Assembly (NCBI GenBank): GCA_017628165.1
Contig: JAGBZQ010000084.1
Location: 1-30,112 of the forward strand
Reading direction: 5' to 3'
DNA from: Kiritimatiellia bacterium
GTDB taxonomy: Bacteria > Verrucomicrobiota > Kiritimatiellia > RFP12 > UBA1067
Length of the DNA stretch: 30,112 nucleotides
In this document: one piece after another, positions 17,201 to 23,550 of the stretch
How the letters are laid out: every line of letters begins with the position of its first letter
How positions within the stretch are numbered: position 1 is the stretch's first letter
Notes under the pieces: generated by a model
The model's input: the letters and a program-made list of their open reading frames with translations, nothing else
Told to the model about the DNA's origin: nothing
The model's database searches: none
Position numbers and translations under genes: made by a program

Positions 17201-17483
17201 CCCACCTATCGTCGCGTGGTGAAGAATCCCATTCGTCAAGCAATGCTTCTGCATCACCGACGCGACCCTCCGTCTGCGCGTTGAGAATGGAATATACGTA
17301 CCACTCCTTCGATTTCGGGCGCAATGTCCCGATCAAAGCGGAGCGGTTTGTGGAGAACGCGTAATCCTCGGCGAACTTAAAGCCGGCTATCTCCGAGAGC
17401 TCCACAGCTTCGGCGGATGAAAAAAAAGACACAGCGGCAAGCGCCGCCACGAAACATACCGGATTTTGGAAAACTTTTTTCAT
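11217..17483 (-). CDS. Giant secreted MG-domain / alpha-2-macroglobulin-like protein
   Basis: This 2088-residue product has a signal peptide (cleavage probably after A26, SSAEA), so it is exported, and it has no further membrane segment. The first ~430 residues look helical. From about 430 a beta-sandwich series begins (NPRVFPADGEVVLEIDVKNV, then KPGLYVVECSG and ALDRNGRVVNDAVLWLDG), which reads like the MG domains of bacterial alpha-2-macroglobulins. Around 1550 is NPTAERRRVRIISQIPEGAF, around 1770-1890 a helical, TPR-like stretch, and at the C-terminus a further beta domain (PLAGAYVKVYAQD). No CxEQ thioester is present, so covalent protease trapping is not expected. The family is inferred from pattern, not from a search. 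It could instead be a large envelope scaffold or adhesin. It has its own promoter; chrA follows 11 bp later. Confidence 0.6.
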   Translation of the reverse strand: MKKVFQNPVCFVAALAAVSFFSSAEAVELSEIAGFKFAEDYAFSTNRSALIGTLRPKSKEWYVYSILNAQTEGRVGDAEALLDEWDSSPRDDRWDAAANRSLRNRQHFLCWDRGNDEIWRIRKALGSVGISCGIPGREVEVTPNMYPSSLSADEVSFAAFRKSVVKDASLLSFYNSLENAFRFLAFTEDAECVSEELCRRAAEKEWLPDTPGVFEHIKAFLAGKNADMCFKNGGAFRNLTIAQLDDLAKAVEGKGEKDFSGHSGSSRRPSSCDDYVKVVLSKLLSGKDDDPFNRADRESVLKRRVEFAESLGTAWRLRDRVLSDVLRELLEFYAEAGDYSCQDVFWRYLRARGGGRGQAVPGDALIGEWLEAAYKAGKKPWDFHGYIDVRFVNPKMAEFMLLDGRPASEVDIGALAPGEFEKICNRVELKWAKSNPRVFPADGEVVLEIDVKNVPKMRIAVYELDAAAACRELKGEVSPGIDLDCAVPTFERVVEYSALPVLRHREKLSFPELGKPGLYVVECSGQGVASRVLVRKGSLRVVERRESSGHVFTALDRNGRVVNDAVLWLDGTAFKADENGEIAVPFAATAKSAGKKTAVVGAGRLSSAVSFDHAVESYSLDMAVLLPPEQLVAGREATMLIRPALFTSGAPSSLKILDKPVLSVVFTDLKGRKSVKTIKNFYLSDDAESVCRFIVPENLRRVEVRMEGSVKRMIDAESETLSCTWSRNVNAISSTKQVAQLFLRRTSCGYRIECRGRTGEKIASRPVELKFKHRTFRPEYSIVKTLQFDADGAVALGALADIESVSTDAFGGYVWDLRTDAVLPSELAVAEGETVEIPVRGLFNGEWPGAKVIGNRVSLLAVNKDGEYMADCIGACSYSNGVLKIKGLASGDYKLRLRTEMGVGTTLSVMRTRGAVGEGGVIMSAARAVTDTGAPGLLRINGAAVSDKGALEVFLANFTPSARVHVFASRTFGDVREGASPYAALGAALVRTAPAVHKWTWNDSVSEYVSGRDLGDKLRYILERRQEPGRIGNMLQRPSLLLNPWTTSETDTDEVRLSDGGEWDAAPVMERMVGSRSPCRICASSKGAAFVCRDFLPDSAAVFANLRPDEKGLVSVDVSRTAGMQDLVIVVTDGSSVDCLELASESLDFVPRDLRLAKGVDAASAPERTKSYSTIGELYSLFSSLDPDDSVFAEFAFLADWDKKNGEEKRVLYGRYACHELDFFLYEKDPAFFNAVIAPHLANKRLKDFMDRWLLGEDVSGYAAPGCLQNLNALEQCLLARRVKAVASAVADRLAGACDAASSDPEEDDRRLAIALDDMSGGNDNLRELASVDLSELKYFPQVREESSAAIQEPEAEINEGVSARWSNQRMDAGKTARSRRISSSAASLSKQAAAAKRRAVRQLWRPPERTKEWVESFWYRCARAKDTKRLVPENRFWRDYARAVLAGGEDSFRAPSVLDACSSFSAKIAALAVTRVGFSAEDGVGVAFARGKIGDDVAGRRKFKIERYFFEADAADHNGSDREVAGEFLCGMVYRTGVTVFNPTAERRRVRIISQIPEGAFPVGGCGAVYDGSAVLDGYQMYQLPPQEFYFPFAGESVGRAAPVFAVECSARAGSGGETLCKVVRESSGKDTTSWRYVSQKASKAEVLGYLRTNNLAGVDLKSVGWRFVDGEFAHKVLSVLESRGVCDKDLWLAGLKWKGTFDARRIREALSLRENLSKLARELGPVFKSSLVEIEPEESGIFEHREYWPIVNARTHAKGGAVSIANKALAAEYRAFLDILAARKELSAGDRLLAAVFLLAQDRINEAEKQIAAADASGVAAVETRMQLDYLRAYLAFSRGDVETARTFAAKWADAPTQIWRGRFRDVLAQADEIAGRSGDESAKSGAFMSAPSLALRGDMKNGIVEGVILMARGFDKCTLKAYPIDAEIRFSKNPFAGASSSFGGMLGLKPAWTKEVFFSGGVEERVPLPRELCKTDLVLVASGAEGRVEERLELVPGSVTVQIIREARRLCVCRADGSPLAGAYVKVYAQDVSGREIKFHKDGYTDLRGMFDYESVSTDTEFRPSVFAVFVQSDEGARTFRIEAT

Positions 17484-17489
17484 ACTCCT

Positions 17490-17518
17490 ATTATACTCCC
17501 GTGCCGATCTTTATGCAA
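17490..17518 (-). promoter_or_regulatory. Promoter directly abutting the giant gene's start codon
   Basis: On the minus strand, TTGCAT (17518-17513) and TATAAT (17495-17490) are exactly 17 bp apart. The -10 box is followed by six bases (AGGAGT) and then the ATG at 17483. The expected transcription start therefore coincides with the start codon, implying a leaderless or nearly leaderless mRNA. The AGGAG inside the spacer is only 1 nt from the ATG, too close for a normal ribosome site. It would serve only if transcription began further upstream. Confidence 0.55.
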
Positions 17519-17519
17519 G

Positions 17520-17547
17520 CCAAAGACATGGGTCCCATGGGACTTGG
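17520..17547. promoter_or_regulatory. Nested palindrome upstream of the giant gene's promoter
   Basis: This 28-bp element contains the perfect 12-bp palindrome GTCCCATGGGAC (17532-17543) overlapping a second inverted repeat CATGGG-T-CCCATG (17527-17539), with outer arms CCAAAG (17520) and CTTGG (17543). It lies in the 68-bp gap between the exonuclease stop and the giant gene, ending 2 bp before the -35 box. No T-run follows, so it is not a standard terminator. An activator or repressor binding site is the likeliest reading. Confidence 0.5.
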
Positions 17548-17551
17548 TCTA

Positions 17552-18013
17552 TCAGATACGTCGGGACGCAAACCTAATTGCAAGATTTGCGCATGCCACG
17601 GCATCATAAAGACCATCGTGCCATGTACGCCCTTCCATCTCGGGAACGCATCCAAAAAGCGTTGATAGCGCTCCAAGCGAATAGTCCGAAAGCTTCGGAT
17701 AGCTCGCCTTGGCAAGTTTCAAGGTATCTGTCCACGGCCCCCATTTAGTAAGTGGCGCTAAACGCGTCAAAATCGTTTTCTCACAGGCTATATTGTGAGC
17801 CACGAGGCGACGCCCCGCCAAAACAGGATAAAAACGCTCCCATTGATCCATTATCGGTTCGAAGTCCGGTGTCTTGTCCGTGCCGAAAAACCACTCGTGC
17901 ATCTCCACGATCTCAAAATCTCGAACAACAACCGCACCAAGCTGCCACGGCTCGTTCTTTGACCCGGCCTCGTAGCCGGTAGTCTCAAAATCTATAGCGA
18001 CAAACTCCATCAT
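17552..18013 (-). CDS. DEDDh-type 3'-5' exonuclease (DnaQ-like fold)
   Basis: This is a 153-residue single-domain protein of the DEDD exonuclease superfamily, related to DNA polymerase III epsilon and RNase T-like enzymes. Motif I is AIDFETTG (D8, E10), motif II HNIACEKTIL (residues 73-82) and motif III H132-DGLYD137, the HxxxxD of the DEDDh branch. In motif II the usual Asp is replaced by Glu (E78), which might keep metal binding but is unusual. The substrate, DNA or RNA, is not deducible. Two adjacent ATG codons are possible starts; the first overlaps the folP stop by 4 bp (ATGA), and the second has better spacing from AAAGGG. It ends the long operon running from efp. Confidence 0.82.
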   Translation of the reverse strand: MMEFVAIDFETTGYEAGSKNEPWQLGAVVVRDFEIVEMHEWFFGTDKTPDFEPIMDQWERFYPVLAGRRLVAHNIACEKTILTRLAPLTKWGPWTDTLKLAKASYPKLSDYSLGALSTLFGCVPEMEGRTWHDGLYDAVACANLAIRFASRRI

Positions 18014-18741
18014 TCACCCTTTAGAGCTTCAATCACTTTGAGCGCTTGCACCGTCTCCTTAACATCATGCACCCTCACCACACTCGCTCCGTTCATCGCA
18101 CACCAAACGGCAATACCGAGATTGCCGCCAAGATTCTTCCCCGTGATCTTCTCGCCAGTAAGCTTTTTAACGATCCGCTTGCGGCTCGCCCCCACAAGAA
18201 CGCGTGACGACGAAGATAAAAGCGAAATAGACTTAAGAAGCTCCAAATCTTCCTCGCGCGTCGTGCCAAATCCGATCATCGGGTCGGCATAGAATGCTAC
18301 ATTGCCGCTTCTCGCGGCAAGAGTCCCATTCTGATCAAGAGGACACGCCTTGAGCGCCTTTGCCGGCAAAACCAACTCTGCGCCATACTGAGCGCAAAGC
18401 TCAAGCATTTCCGGAACACTCTCTTCATATACGCAGTTTATCATCTTCGCGCCGGCCTTAAGCGCAAAATGCGCCGTCTCCGGATGATATGTATCAATGG
18501 ATACGGGAACGCTTAAATCCTGCAGACCATCAAGCACATCCTTGAGACGGGTCCATTCCTCACTCCATTCAAGGCGTTCAGCTCCTGGCCGCGTAGACTC
18601 GGCGCCCAAGTCAATAATATCCGCTCCTTCGGCTACAAGATTGCGAACTCTGCGAACAGCCTCTGCGGGCGTGCAGTATTTCCCTCCGTCAGAAAACGAA
18701 TCTGGAGTAACATTAACAATTCCCATCACTTTACAGCCCAT
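18010..18741 (-). CDS. folP: Dihydropteroate synthase, divergent
   Basis: This TIM-barrel enzyme of folate synthesis joins 6-hydroxymethyl-dihydropterin pyrophosphate with p-aminobenzoate. The 243-residue product shows MGIVNVTPDSFSDGG (residues 6-20), DLGAESTRPGA (44-54), SIDTYHPETA (81-90), DPMIGFG (153-159), GASRKR (184-189) and RVHDV (223-227). The start at 18741 is decided by a near-perfect ribosome site (AAGGAGGT) 6 nt upstream; the open frame up to 18828 lies partly inside rnhB. Odd points: the conserved IND[VI] reads INCV (C103), the next segment lacks the typical M-H-x-x-G block, and the chain is about 30 residues short. It may be a diverged but active FolP or a paralogue with another pterin role. 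No other folate gene is in the window. Confidence 0.88.
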   Translation of the reverse strand: MGCKVMGIVNVTPDSFSDGGKYCTPAEAVRRVRNLVAEGADIIDLGAESTRPGAERLEWSEEWTRLKDVLDGLQDLSVPVSIDTYHPETAHFALKAGAKMINCVYEESVPEMLELCAQYGAELVLPAKALKACPLDQNGTLAARSGNVAFYADPMIGFGTTREEDLELLKSISLLSSSSRVLVGASRKRIVKKLTGEKITGKNLGGNLGIAVWCAMNGASVVRVHDVKETVQALKVIEALKGE

Positions 18742-18764
18742 AAAAACCTCCTTCAAATAAAAAG

Positions 18765-19421
18765 CTACACTATCGGAAAGAGTGTCGCCTCCACAACAGG
18801 CGAAAAACTCCTTCTGTGCTCTGGACACGGCCCGAGCCTGTCAAGAGCCCGAAGATGCTCTTTGGTGGGATAGCCCTTATGCTTGGCGACTGCATAACCC
18901 GGATACTCACGCTCAAGGCGCATGCAATCCGCATCGCGCTCTGTCTTTGCTAAAATGGAAGCCGCCGCGATAAGAAGAGATTTGGAATCTCCCTTCACAA
19001 GATTCTGCGAAGGGAAAGGAAGCCCGCCTACCGCAAGACCGTCCACTAAAACGGAGAAATCGCTCCGCGCGGCCTTTTCCGCAACAGCTTCCACCGCCCT
19101 TCGCATAGCAAGATGGGTTGCTCGGAGTATGTTGATTGAATCAATCTCTTTCGGCGATGCGCTTGCTACCGCCCAAACACATCCCTTGGTGTTCTTGATA
19201 ATCTCCGCCAAAGCATTACGACGCTTCTCAGAAAGTTTCTTTGAATCGTTTATGCCGCTCCACGCCCCCGAAAGCAACTCCTCGGCAAGCTCCTGCGGGA
19301 CATGAACCGCGCCTGCGAAAACTCCTCCGGCAAGAGGCCCGCGCCCAGCCTCGTCAACTCCGACAACCCTTCCACCAAGAGCCTTCTCATGTTCAAGACT
19401 TACACCCATGACTACACGCAC
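18765..19421 (-). CDS. rnhB: Ribonuclease HII
   Basis: RNase HII cuts the RNA strand of RNA-DNA hybrids and removes single ribonucleotides from DNA. The 218-residue product has the family signature VVGVDEAGRGPLAGGV with catalytic D23 and E24. The INDSKKLSEKRR block, SVLVDG and the C-terminal HKGYPTKEHLRAL follow. The start is uncertain: GTG at 19421 has AGGAGG only 2 nt upstream and overlaps the ABC gene end by 10 bp, while ATG at 19409 follows that stop by 2 nt but has a 14-nt spacing from AGGAGG. The outer GTG is listed. folP follows after 23 bp. Confidence 0.95.
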   Translation of the reverse strand: MRVVMGVSLEHEKALGGRVVGVDEAGRGPLAGGVFAGAVHVPQELAEELLSGAWSGINDSKKLSEKRRNALAEIIKNTKGCVWAVASASPKEIDSINILRATHLAMRRAVEAVAEKAARSDFSVLVDGLAVGGLPFPSQNLVKGDSKSLLIAAASILAKTERDADCMRLEREYPGYAVAKHKGYPTKEHLRALDRLGPCPEHRRSFSPVVEATLFPIV

Positions 19422-20161
19422 CGCCTCCTCTGATGCAACGCCCTATCCACATCCGGGACGGCAGAAAGGAGATTTTTCGTATACTCGCTTGAAGGAGAAG
19501 AAAAAACCTTCTCACTTGGACCCTCGTCCACGAAAGATCCATTCTGCATCACATAGACTCGGTCACATACATTCTTGACAACGGCAAGGTCGTGTGCAAT
19601 GAGGAGGATGGAAAGCCCAAGCTCATTGCGAAGCCCCCTCAAAAGATTTAGAACACGCGCCTGAACAGAAACATCAAGCGCTGAGACAGGCTCGTCGGCC
19701 ACAAGAATGCGTGGCTCGAAAGCAAGCGCGCGCGCGATGGACACCCGCTGGCACTGCCCTCCAGACATTTCGCGCGGATACTGGTCAAGCACGGCCGCAC
19801 TCAATCCCACATATCCAAGGAGACGGGCTATGCGCTCATCTATACTTTCACTGCGCCGAGGAACGCCTTTGCCATGGCACAGCACTTCTGAAAGCGTCTG
19901 ACGGATAGTCATTCTCGGATTGAGGGAGCCGACGGCATCCTGAAACACCATCTGCATGGAAACATCGGCGCGATCCACCTTGCCGTCCGCAACTCTCTCA
20001 AGCCCCATGAGCGCCTTTGCGATTGTGGACTTGCCGCTTCCCGACTGCCCCACAATTCCAACGATCTCGCCTTCGCCAAGCGTGAAGGAAACGCCTCTTA
20101 CGGCTTCATATTCACCGTACCTGACACGCAGAGAATCTACCTTGAGAAGATTTGCCATCAT
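19412..20161 (-). CDS. OppF/DppF-type ABC transporter ATPase, orphan
   Basis: This is a 249-residue ATP-binding subunit of the peptide/nickel (Opp/Dpp) ABC family, expected on the cytoplasmic face of an importer. The Walker A motif is GQSGSGKST (residues 38-46), the signature MSGGQCQRVSIARAL, the Walker B region ILVADEPVSALD, followed by the H-loop in LLIAHDLAVV. LVADEPVSALD is typical of Opp/Dpp ATPases, and there is a short C-terminal extension as in the F-type subunit. No permease, binding protein or second ATPase is adjacent, so it either serves a system encoded elsewhere or is a leftover. The start is placed at the ATG overlapping the argH stop by 1 bp (TGATG); a second ATG follows immediately, and no strong ribosome site is seen. 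Confidence 0.9.
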   Translation of the reverse strand: MMANLLKVDSLRVRYGEYEAVRGVSFTLGEGEIVGIVGQSGSGKSTIAKALMGLERVADGKVDRADVSMQMVFQDAVGSLNPRMTIRQTLSEVLCHGKGVPRRSESIDERIARLLGYVGLSAAVLDQYPREMSGGQCQRVSIARALAFEPRILVADEPVSALDVSVQARVLNLLRGLRNELGLSILLIAHDLAVVKNVCDRVYVMQNGSFVDEGPSEKVFSSPSSEYTKNLLSAVPDVDRALHQRRRCV

Positions 20162-21534
20162 CAGACACCAAGAAGCGCCTTCCTGCACTTGGCAAGTGCA
20201 GCTTGACGCGCCTTGACTCCCTTTGCGATCTCAGCAAAACGTGCTGCGTAAACTTTGCGATCGATTCCAAGGGTAGTACCCTCGTGCTTCTTGGCCCTGA
20301 CGGCATCATCCGCATTCTCTTCCCCGAGACGCTCAAGATGATCGCGGACATCGTGATAAGCATCGCGCCAAGGCATTCCCTCGGCAACTTTTCTCAAGGC
20401 GACATCCGTCGCGAACACTCCGGGAGAAAACGCCGCTCTGCAGCTCTCCGCATTCACACCGAGACCATCAACGACCTTCGCAAGAATACGCAGCGTCGTC
20501 CTAGTAATCTCAAGGCCCTTCATATAAAGCCACTTGCAATCCTGAAGGTCACGGTTGTAGCCGCCGGGCATCGCGTGGAGAAGGCTCGCTGAAGCGGTCT
20601 GAAGCCCCAACACCTGCGCCGCCTTGGAACGGATAAGCTCAAGAACATCCGGATTGAACTTCTGCGGCATGATTGAAGATCCAGTGCAATATTCGCGCGG
20701 AAGGGTGAAATACCGAAATTCTGGCATAGAGAAAATAATCAAGTCCTGCGCCAGACGCGACAAGACCGCCATCAGCTGCGAAAGCGCGGAGAGAAGCGCG
20801 AGCTCACACTCGCCGCGCGCCATCGAAGCGGCGAAACAGTTGTGGATTGTACGCCTGAATCCGAGAAGCGCCGTGGTGCGCTGACGATCAAGCGGCAGAG
20901 GAACGCCGTATCCCGCCGCCGATCCAAGTGGATTTATGTCAGCGAGGCGGTAGGCCGCCTCAAGATTCTCAATTTGGTCGGCAATCATTTCAGCATGCCC
21001 TGTCGCCCACATCTCGACGGACGAAGGCATCGCAGGCTGGAGGTGAGTCCTTCCCACAAGCGGAATCGCGCCCCACTTTGCGCCGAATCTTGAAAGCGCC
21101 TTGGCCAGCTCCACCGTTTCCGTTTCAGCAGAGAGGATCTCGTCTTTCATGTGAAGGCGGACATCTACCGCCACCTGATCATTGCGCGAACGGCCCGTGT
21201 GAATCTTCTTTCCAAGGTCTCCGAGGCGCTCCGTGAGAACGCGCTCGACCGCCATATGAACATCCTGATCGTCCACACGGATTTCAAACTCCCCTCTCAT
21301 AGCCTCGGCGGCGACCGCGCCAAGAGCCTTGCGCACCTTTGCGGCCTCCGCTTTAGTGACAATGCTCCTGGGGAGCTTCATTTCAGAGAGCATCGTTACA
21401 TGAGCTGCCGTACCCATGCAATCCCAGACCGTAAGAGCCTTGTCAAGCACAGGATCCTCACCCACCGTGTAGGAGAGAATATCAGGATCTACGGTATTGT
21501 CCGTTATTGTCTTTTTAGTTGTGGAGTTCTTCAT
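20161..21534 (-). CDS. argH: Argininosuccinate lyase
   Basis: This 457-residue enzyme of the fumarase/aspartase superfamily catalyses the last step of arginine synthesis, splitting argininosuccinate into arginine and fumarate. Visible are HTGRSRNDQVA (112-122), GRTHLQPAMPSS (161-172, catalytic His candidate H164) and the superfamily signature GSSIMPQKFNPD (285-296) with the catalytic Ser. The N-terminus lacks the common LWGGRF opening and instead begins with a short polar leader followed by YTVGEDPVLDKAL, a variant form. The start overlaps the upstream gene stop by 4 bp (ATGA) and has AAGGAG 8 nt ahead. argG is not in the window. It is translationally linked to the OppF-type ATPase downstream. 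Confidence 0.95.
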   Translation of the reverse strand: MKNSTTKKTITDNTVDPDILSYTVGEDPVLDKALTVWDCMGTAAHVTMLSEMKLPRSIVTKAEAAKVRKALGAVAAEAMRGEFEIRVDDQDVHMAVERVLTERLGDLGKKIHTGRSRNDQVAVDVRLHMKDEILSAETETVELAKALSRFGAKWGAIPLVGRTHLQPAMPSSVEMWATGHAEMIADQIENLEAAYRLADINPLGSAAGYGVPLPLDRQRTTALLGFRRTIHNCFAASMARGECELALLSALSQLMAVLSRLAQDLIIFSMPEFRYFTLPREYCTGSSIMPQKFNPDVLELIRSKAAQVLGLQTASASLLHAMPGGYNRDLQDCKWLYMKGLEITRTTLRILAKVVDGLGVNAESCRAAFSPGVFATDVALRKVAEGMPWRDAYHDVRDHLERLGEENADDAVRAKKHEGTTLGIDRKVYAARFAEIAKGVKARQAALAKCRKALLGV

Positions 21535-22457
21535 CTCTTTGCTCCTTCCTCAAATTTGCGCGCCTCTTCAAGCGCAATATTCAACTTTAAATCAGCTTTA
21601 TCGAGCATGGCGGCAAGCTCCTCCTTGGACTTCTTTGCCCGCGCTATCTCCAGAAGGAAATCGGAATACGCCTTTGCCGCATCCCCCAGATATTCGCTCC
21701 GCCCGCCGCCGTAGGCAATTACCTGAGAGGCCTTGTCAAGCGCGACAAAACGAACGAAAGGGTCTATATCCATCAGCTCGATCGCCTGCGCGAAAGTGCA
21801 ACGGTGAGATTTCCCGGCAAACGGGAACGCGTAATACGGCGGATAGAGATAAAGGCGCGATGCGAAACGAAGAACATCGCTCTGCCGCGCCACCCCCGGC
21901 TCAATCACGGTGCGGCAAAGCTTCATCATCCCTTCATCGTCAAGCTCAGTCTTTTCGCCTTTGAGCCAGCGATCTATCTCCGCATAATTGTAAGAGATTC
22001 TCTCAGACTTGTTGATGCCGCGCAGAAGCCGTACGGCCTCATCGATAGAAATAGCTTTCTTCTCCACTGCAAGCGCAAACGCACGGGCGATGGCGAGCTT
22101 GAATTTTTGAATGTCTGAAAAGCCGGGCGCGGGGAGATAAATCTGCGTATAGGAAGTACCGTCGCCGCGCTTATACACACGCTCCAGGACTCTCGTATCG
22201 TTGGTGCGCACAGAGCCTATCGAAACAATAATCCCTGGCTCGGCGAATCTGGGGAACCTCAAACCTGTAGAAAGACTGAGCGCCTCGCACGTCTTCGTGA
22301 CAAATTTCGTCACGGGACGATGAAACTCGCTGCGCATATCCTCTGGACAGTTCGCATAGACACGAACAAGCCCGGACGCGCTCGTCATCGGAGGCGTCTT
22401 TAAGCGGTCTATCAATTCAGCCCTCGTCAGGGCTGCTGCGAGAATTACTGCCAGCAT
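21531..22457 (-). CDS. Secreted or membrane-anchored hypothetical protein
   Basis: Not recognised. The 308-residue product has a very short hydrophobic N-terminus (MLAVILAAALTRAE) that could be a signal peptide, cleaved near A13 or A9, or a weak anchor. The remainder is soluble and mixed alpha/beta: a beta-like part (LVRVYANCPEDM, GIIVSIGSVRTND, TQIYLPAPGF) and then a long helical part with several K/E-rich helices up to the C-terminus (EEARKFEEGAKR). No enzyme motif stands out. The ATG is 4 nt after the mraY-like stop and lacks a clear ribosome site (only GAAG), so translation may be coupled. It overlaps argH by 4 bp. Its place after mraY suggests an envelope role, which is only a guess. Confidence 0.75.
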   Translation of the reverse strand: MLAVILAAALTRAELIDRLKTPPMTSASGLVRVYANCPEDMRSEFHRPVTKFVTKTCEALSLSTGLRFPRFAEPGIIVSIGSVRTNDTRVLERVYKRGDGTSYTQIYLPAPGFSDIQKFKLAIARAFALAVEKKAISIDEAVRLLRGINKSERISYNYAEIDRWLKGEKTELDDEGMMKLCRTVIEPGVARQSDVLRFASRLYLYPPYYAFPFAGKSHRCTFAQAIELMDIDPFVRFVALDKASQVIAYGGGRSEYLGDAAKAYSDFLLEIARAKKSKEELAAMLDKADLKLNIALEEARKFEEGAKR

Positions 22458-22461
22458 GGCT

Positions 22462-23550
22462 TCAGCGAATCTTAAAGAAGAGAATGAGAAGAACAGGCAT
22501 CACGAAGAGCTGAAGAATCACAAAGCGCACAAGAACCTGCGCATTGCTCCATCCAAGATTCTTCTTGCAGTGATCATGAAGCGGGAAACGAATTTTACGG
22601 ATTGTAGCATCCTCTCCGATATCCATCCCCACTTTTTTCGCAAGGCGAAGGAGAACGAGCTTCGCGAGTCCGCCGCCGCCATTCACAAGCACGACAGGTG
22701 AAAGCGCAAGTATCAGGAAGGGATTGCCTGCCACAAGAACGGCGGTGGCGACGAGAATTCCAAGGAAACGGCTTCCTGCGTCACCCATCAAAATTTTTGA
22801 CGGCTCGGCATTGAACCAAAGATAACCGCCAAACGCTCCCGCCACAACCATCACGACAATAGACCACGCTGCGCCGGACTGGTTGAATGGAACGAGAAGA
22901 TAATCCGCCACCGGACGATGCCCGATCACGACATAAAGGATCAGCGCAAGCATGAGAAGCGTAATGAGAGTCAGTGAACCTGCAAGAGCGTCAACGCCGT
23001 CTGAGCAGTTAGTGGCATTCATCGTAAACCAAAGTAAAAAAGCCGCCGAAGGAATGTAGATCCACCACGGAACGCTCCAAAGTATCTTGCAGAAGGGAAG
23101 CCAAACTTCCATGACGCCATCCTTGCAATGCCCCATGAACAAAAAAGCCGCTATGGACAGAGAGACTACAGCATCAAGAAGCCCCTTCTTTAGCTCTCCC
23201 CACGGCACCTCGGCGCGATCGTCAAGATAGCCGAAAAGCATAGCGAAGTAAAGAGAGAGAACCACGAAAGAATCCCAAATGCCAAGCGGCGCGAAAAGAA
23301 AAATCACAGGAAGAGAGACAAGAGTGATCACGAGCCCCGCACCCGTCGGCTTCCCCGCCGACATCATTCCGTCCTTGCCGAGTATCGCCTTGCCGTGATC
23401 TGACGGCAGATATTTCCAGAGCTTTGGGAGAAGAATCAGGGCAAGCACTGCCGCGATAAAAGCACCGAGCGACAAAAGAAGAAGGTGCGACTCAAGAAGG
23501 CGAAACGGCCCCCAGTATGGCGTTAACAGTTTTGAGAGATAATATATCAT
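22462..23550 (-). CDS. mraY: MraY-like phospho-N-acetylmuramoyl-pentapeptide transferase
   Basis: This is a 362-residue, ten-helix inner-membrane enzyme of the polyprenyl-phosphate phospho-sugar transferase superfamily. MraY makes lipid I from UDP-MurNAc-pentapeptide and undecaprenyl phosphate. Motifs: FGYLDDRAE (106-114, the Mg-binding DD), NATNCSDGVDALAG (178-191), MGDAGSRFLG (255-264) and FPLHDHCKKNLGW (322-334), followed by QVLVRF. The last block matches MraY better than WecA, because MraY has PxHHHxExxGW and VRFWI here; the middle His is Asp in this protein. It is outside any mur/dcw cluster, next to trkH and a secreted hypothetical. The start has AAGG 9 nt upstream. It overlaps the small ORF upstream by 4 bp (ATGA). 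Confidence 0.87.
   Translation of the reverse strand: MIYYLSKLLTPYWGPFRLLESHLLLLSLGAFIAAVLALILLPKLWKYLPSDHGKAILGKDGMMSAGKPTGAGLVITLVSLPVIFLFAPLGIWDSFVVLSLYFAMLFGYLDDRAEVPWGELKKGLLDAVVSLSIAAFLFMGHCKDGVMEVWLPFCKILWSVPWWIYIPSAAFLLWFTMNATNCSDGVDALAGSLTLITLLMLALILYVVIGHRPVADYLLVPFNQSGAAWSIVVMVVAGAFGGYLWFNAEPSKILMGDAGSRFLGILVATAVLVAGNPFLILALSPVVLVNGGGGLAKLVLLRLAKKVGMDIGEDATIRKIRFPLHDHCKKNLGWSNAQVLVRFVILQLFVMPVLLILFFKIR

Noticed and set aside
18742..18828. Longer folP start at 18828
   Set aside because: The added part overlaps rnhB, has no homology to FolP proteins, and a near-perfect ribosome site sits before 18741.
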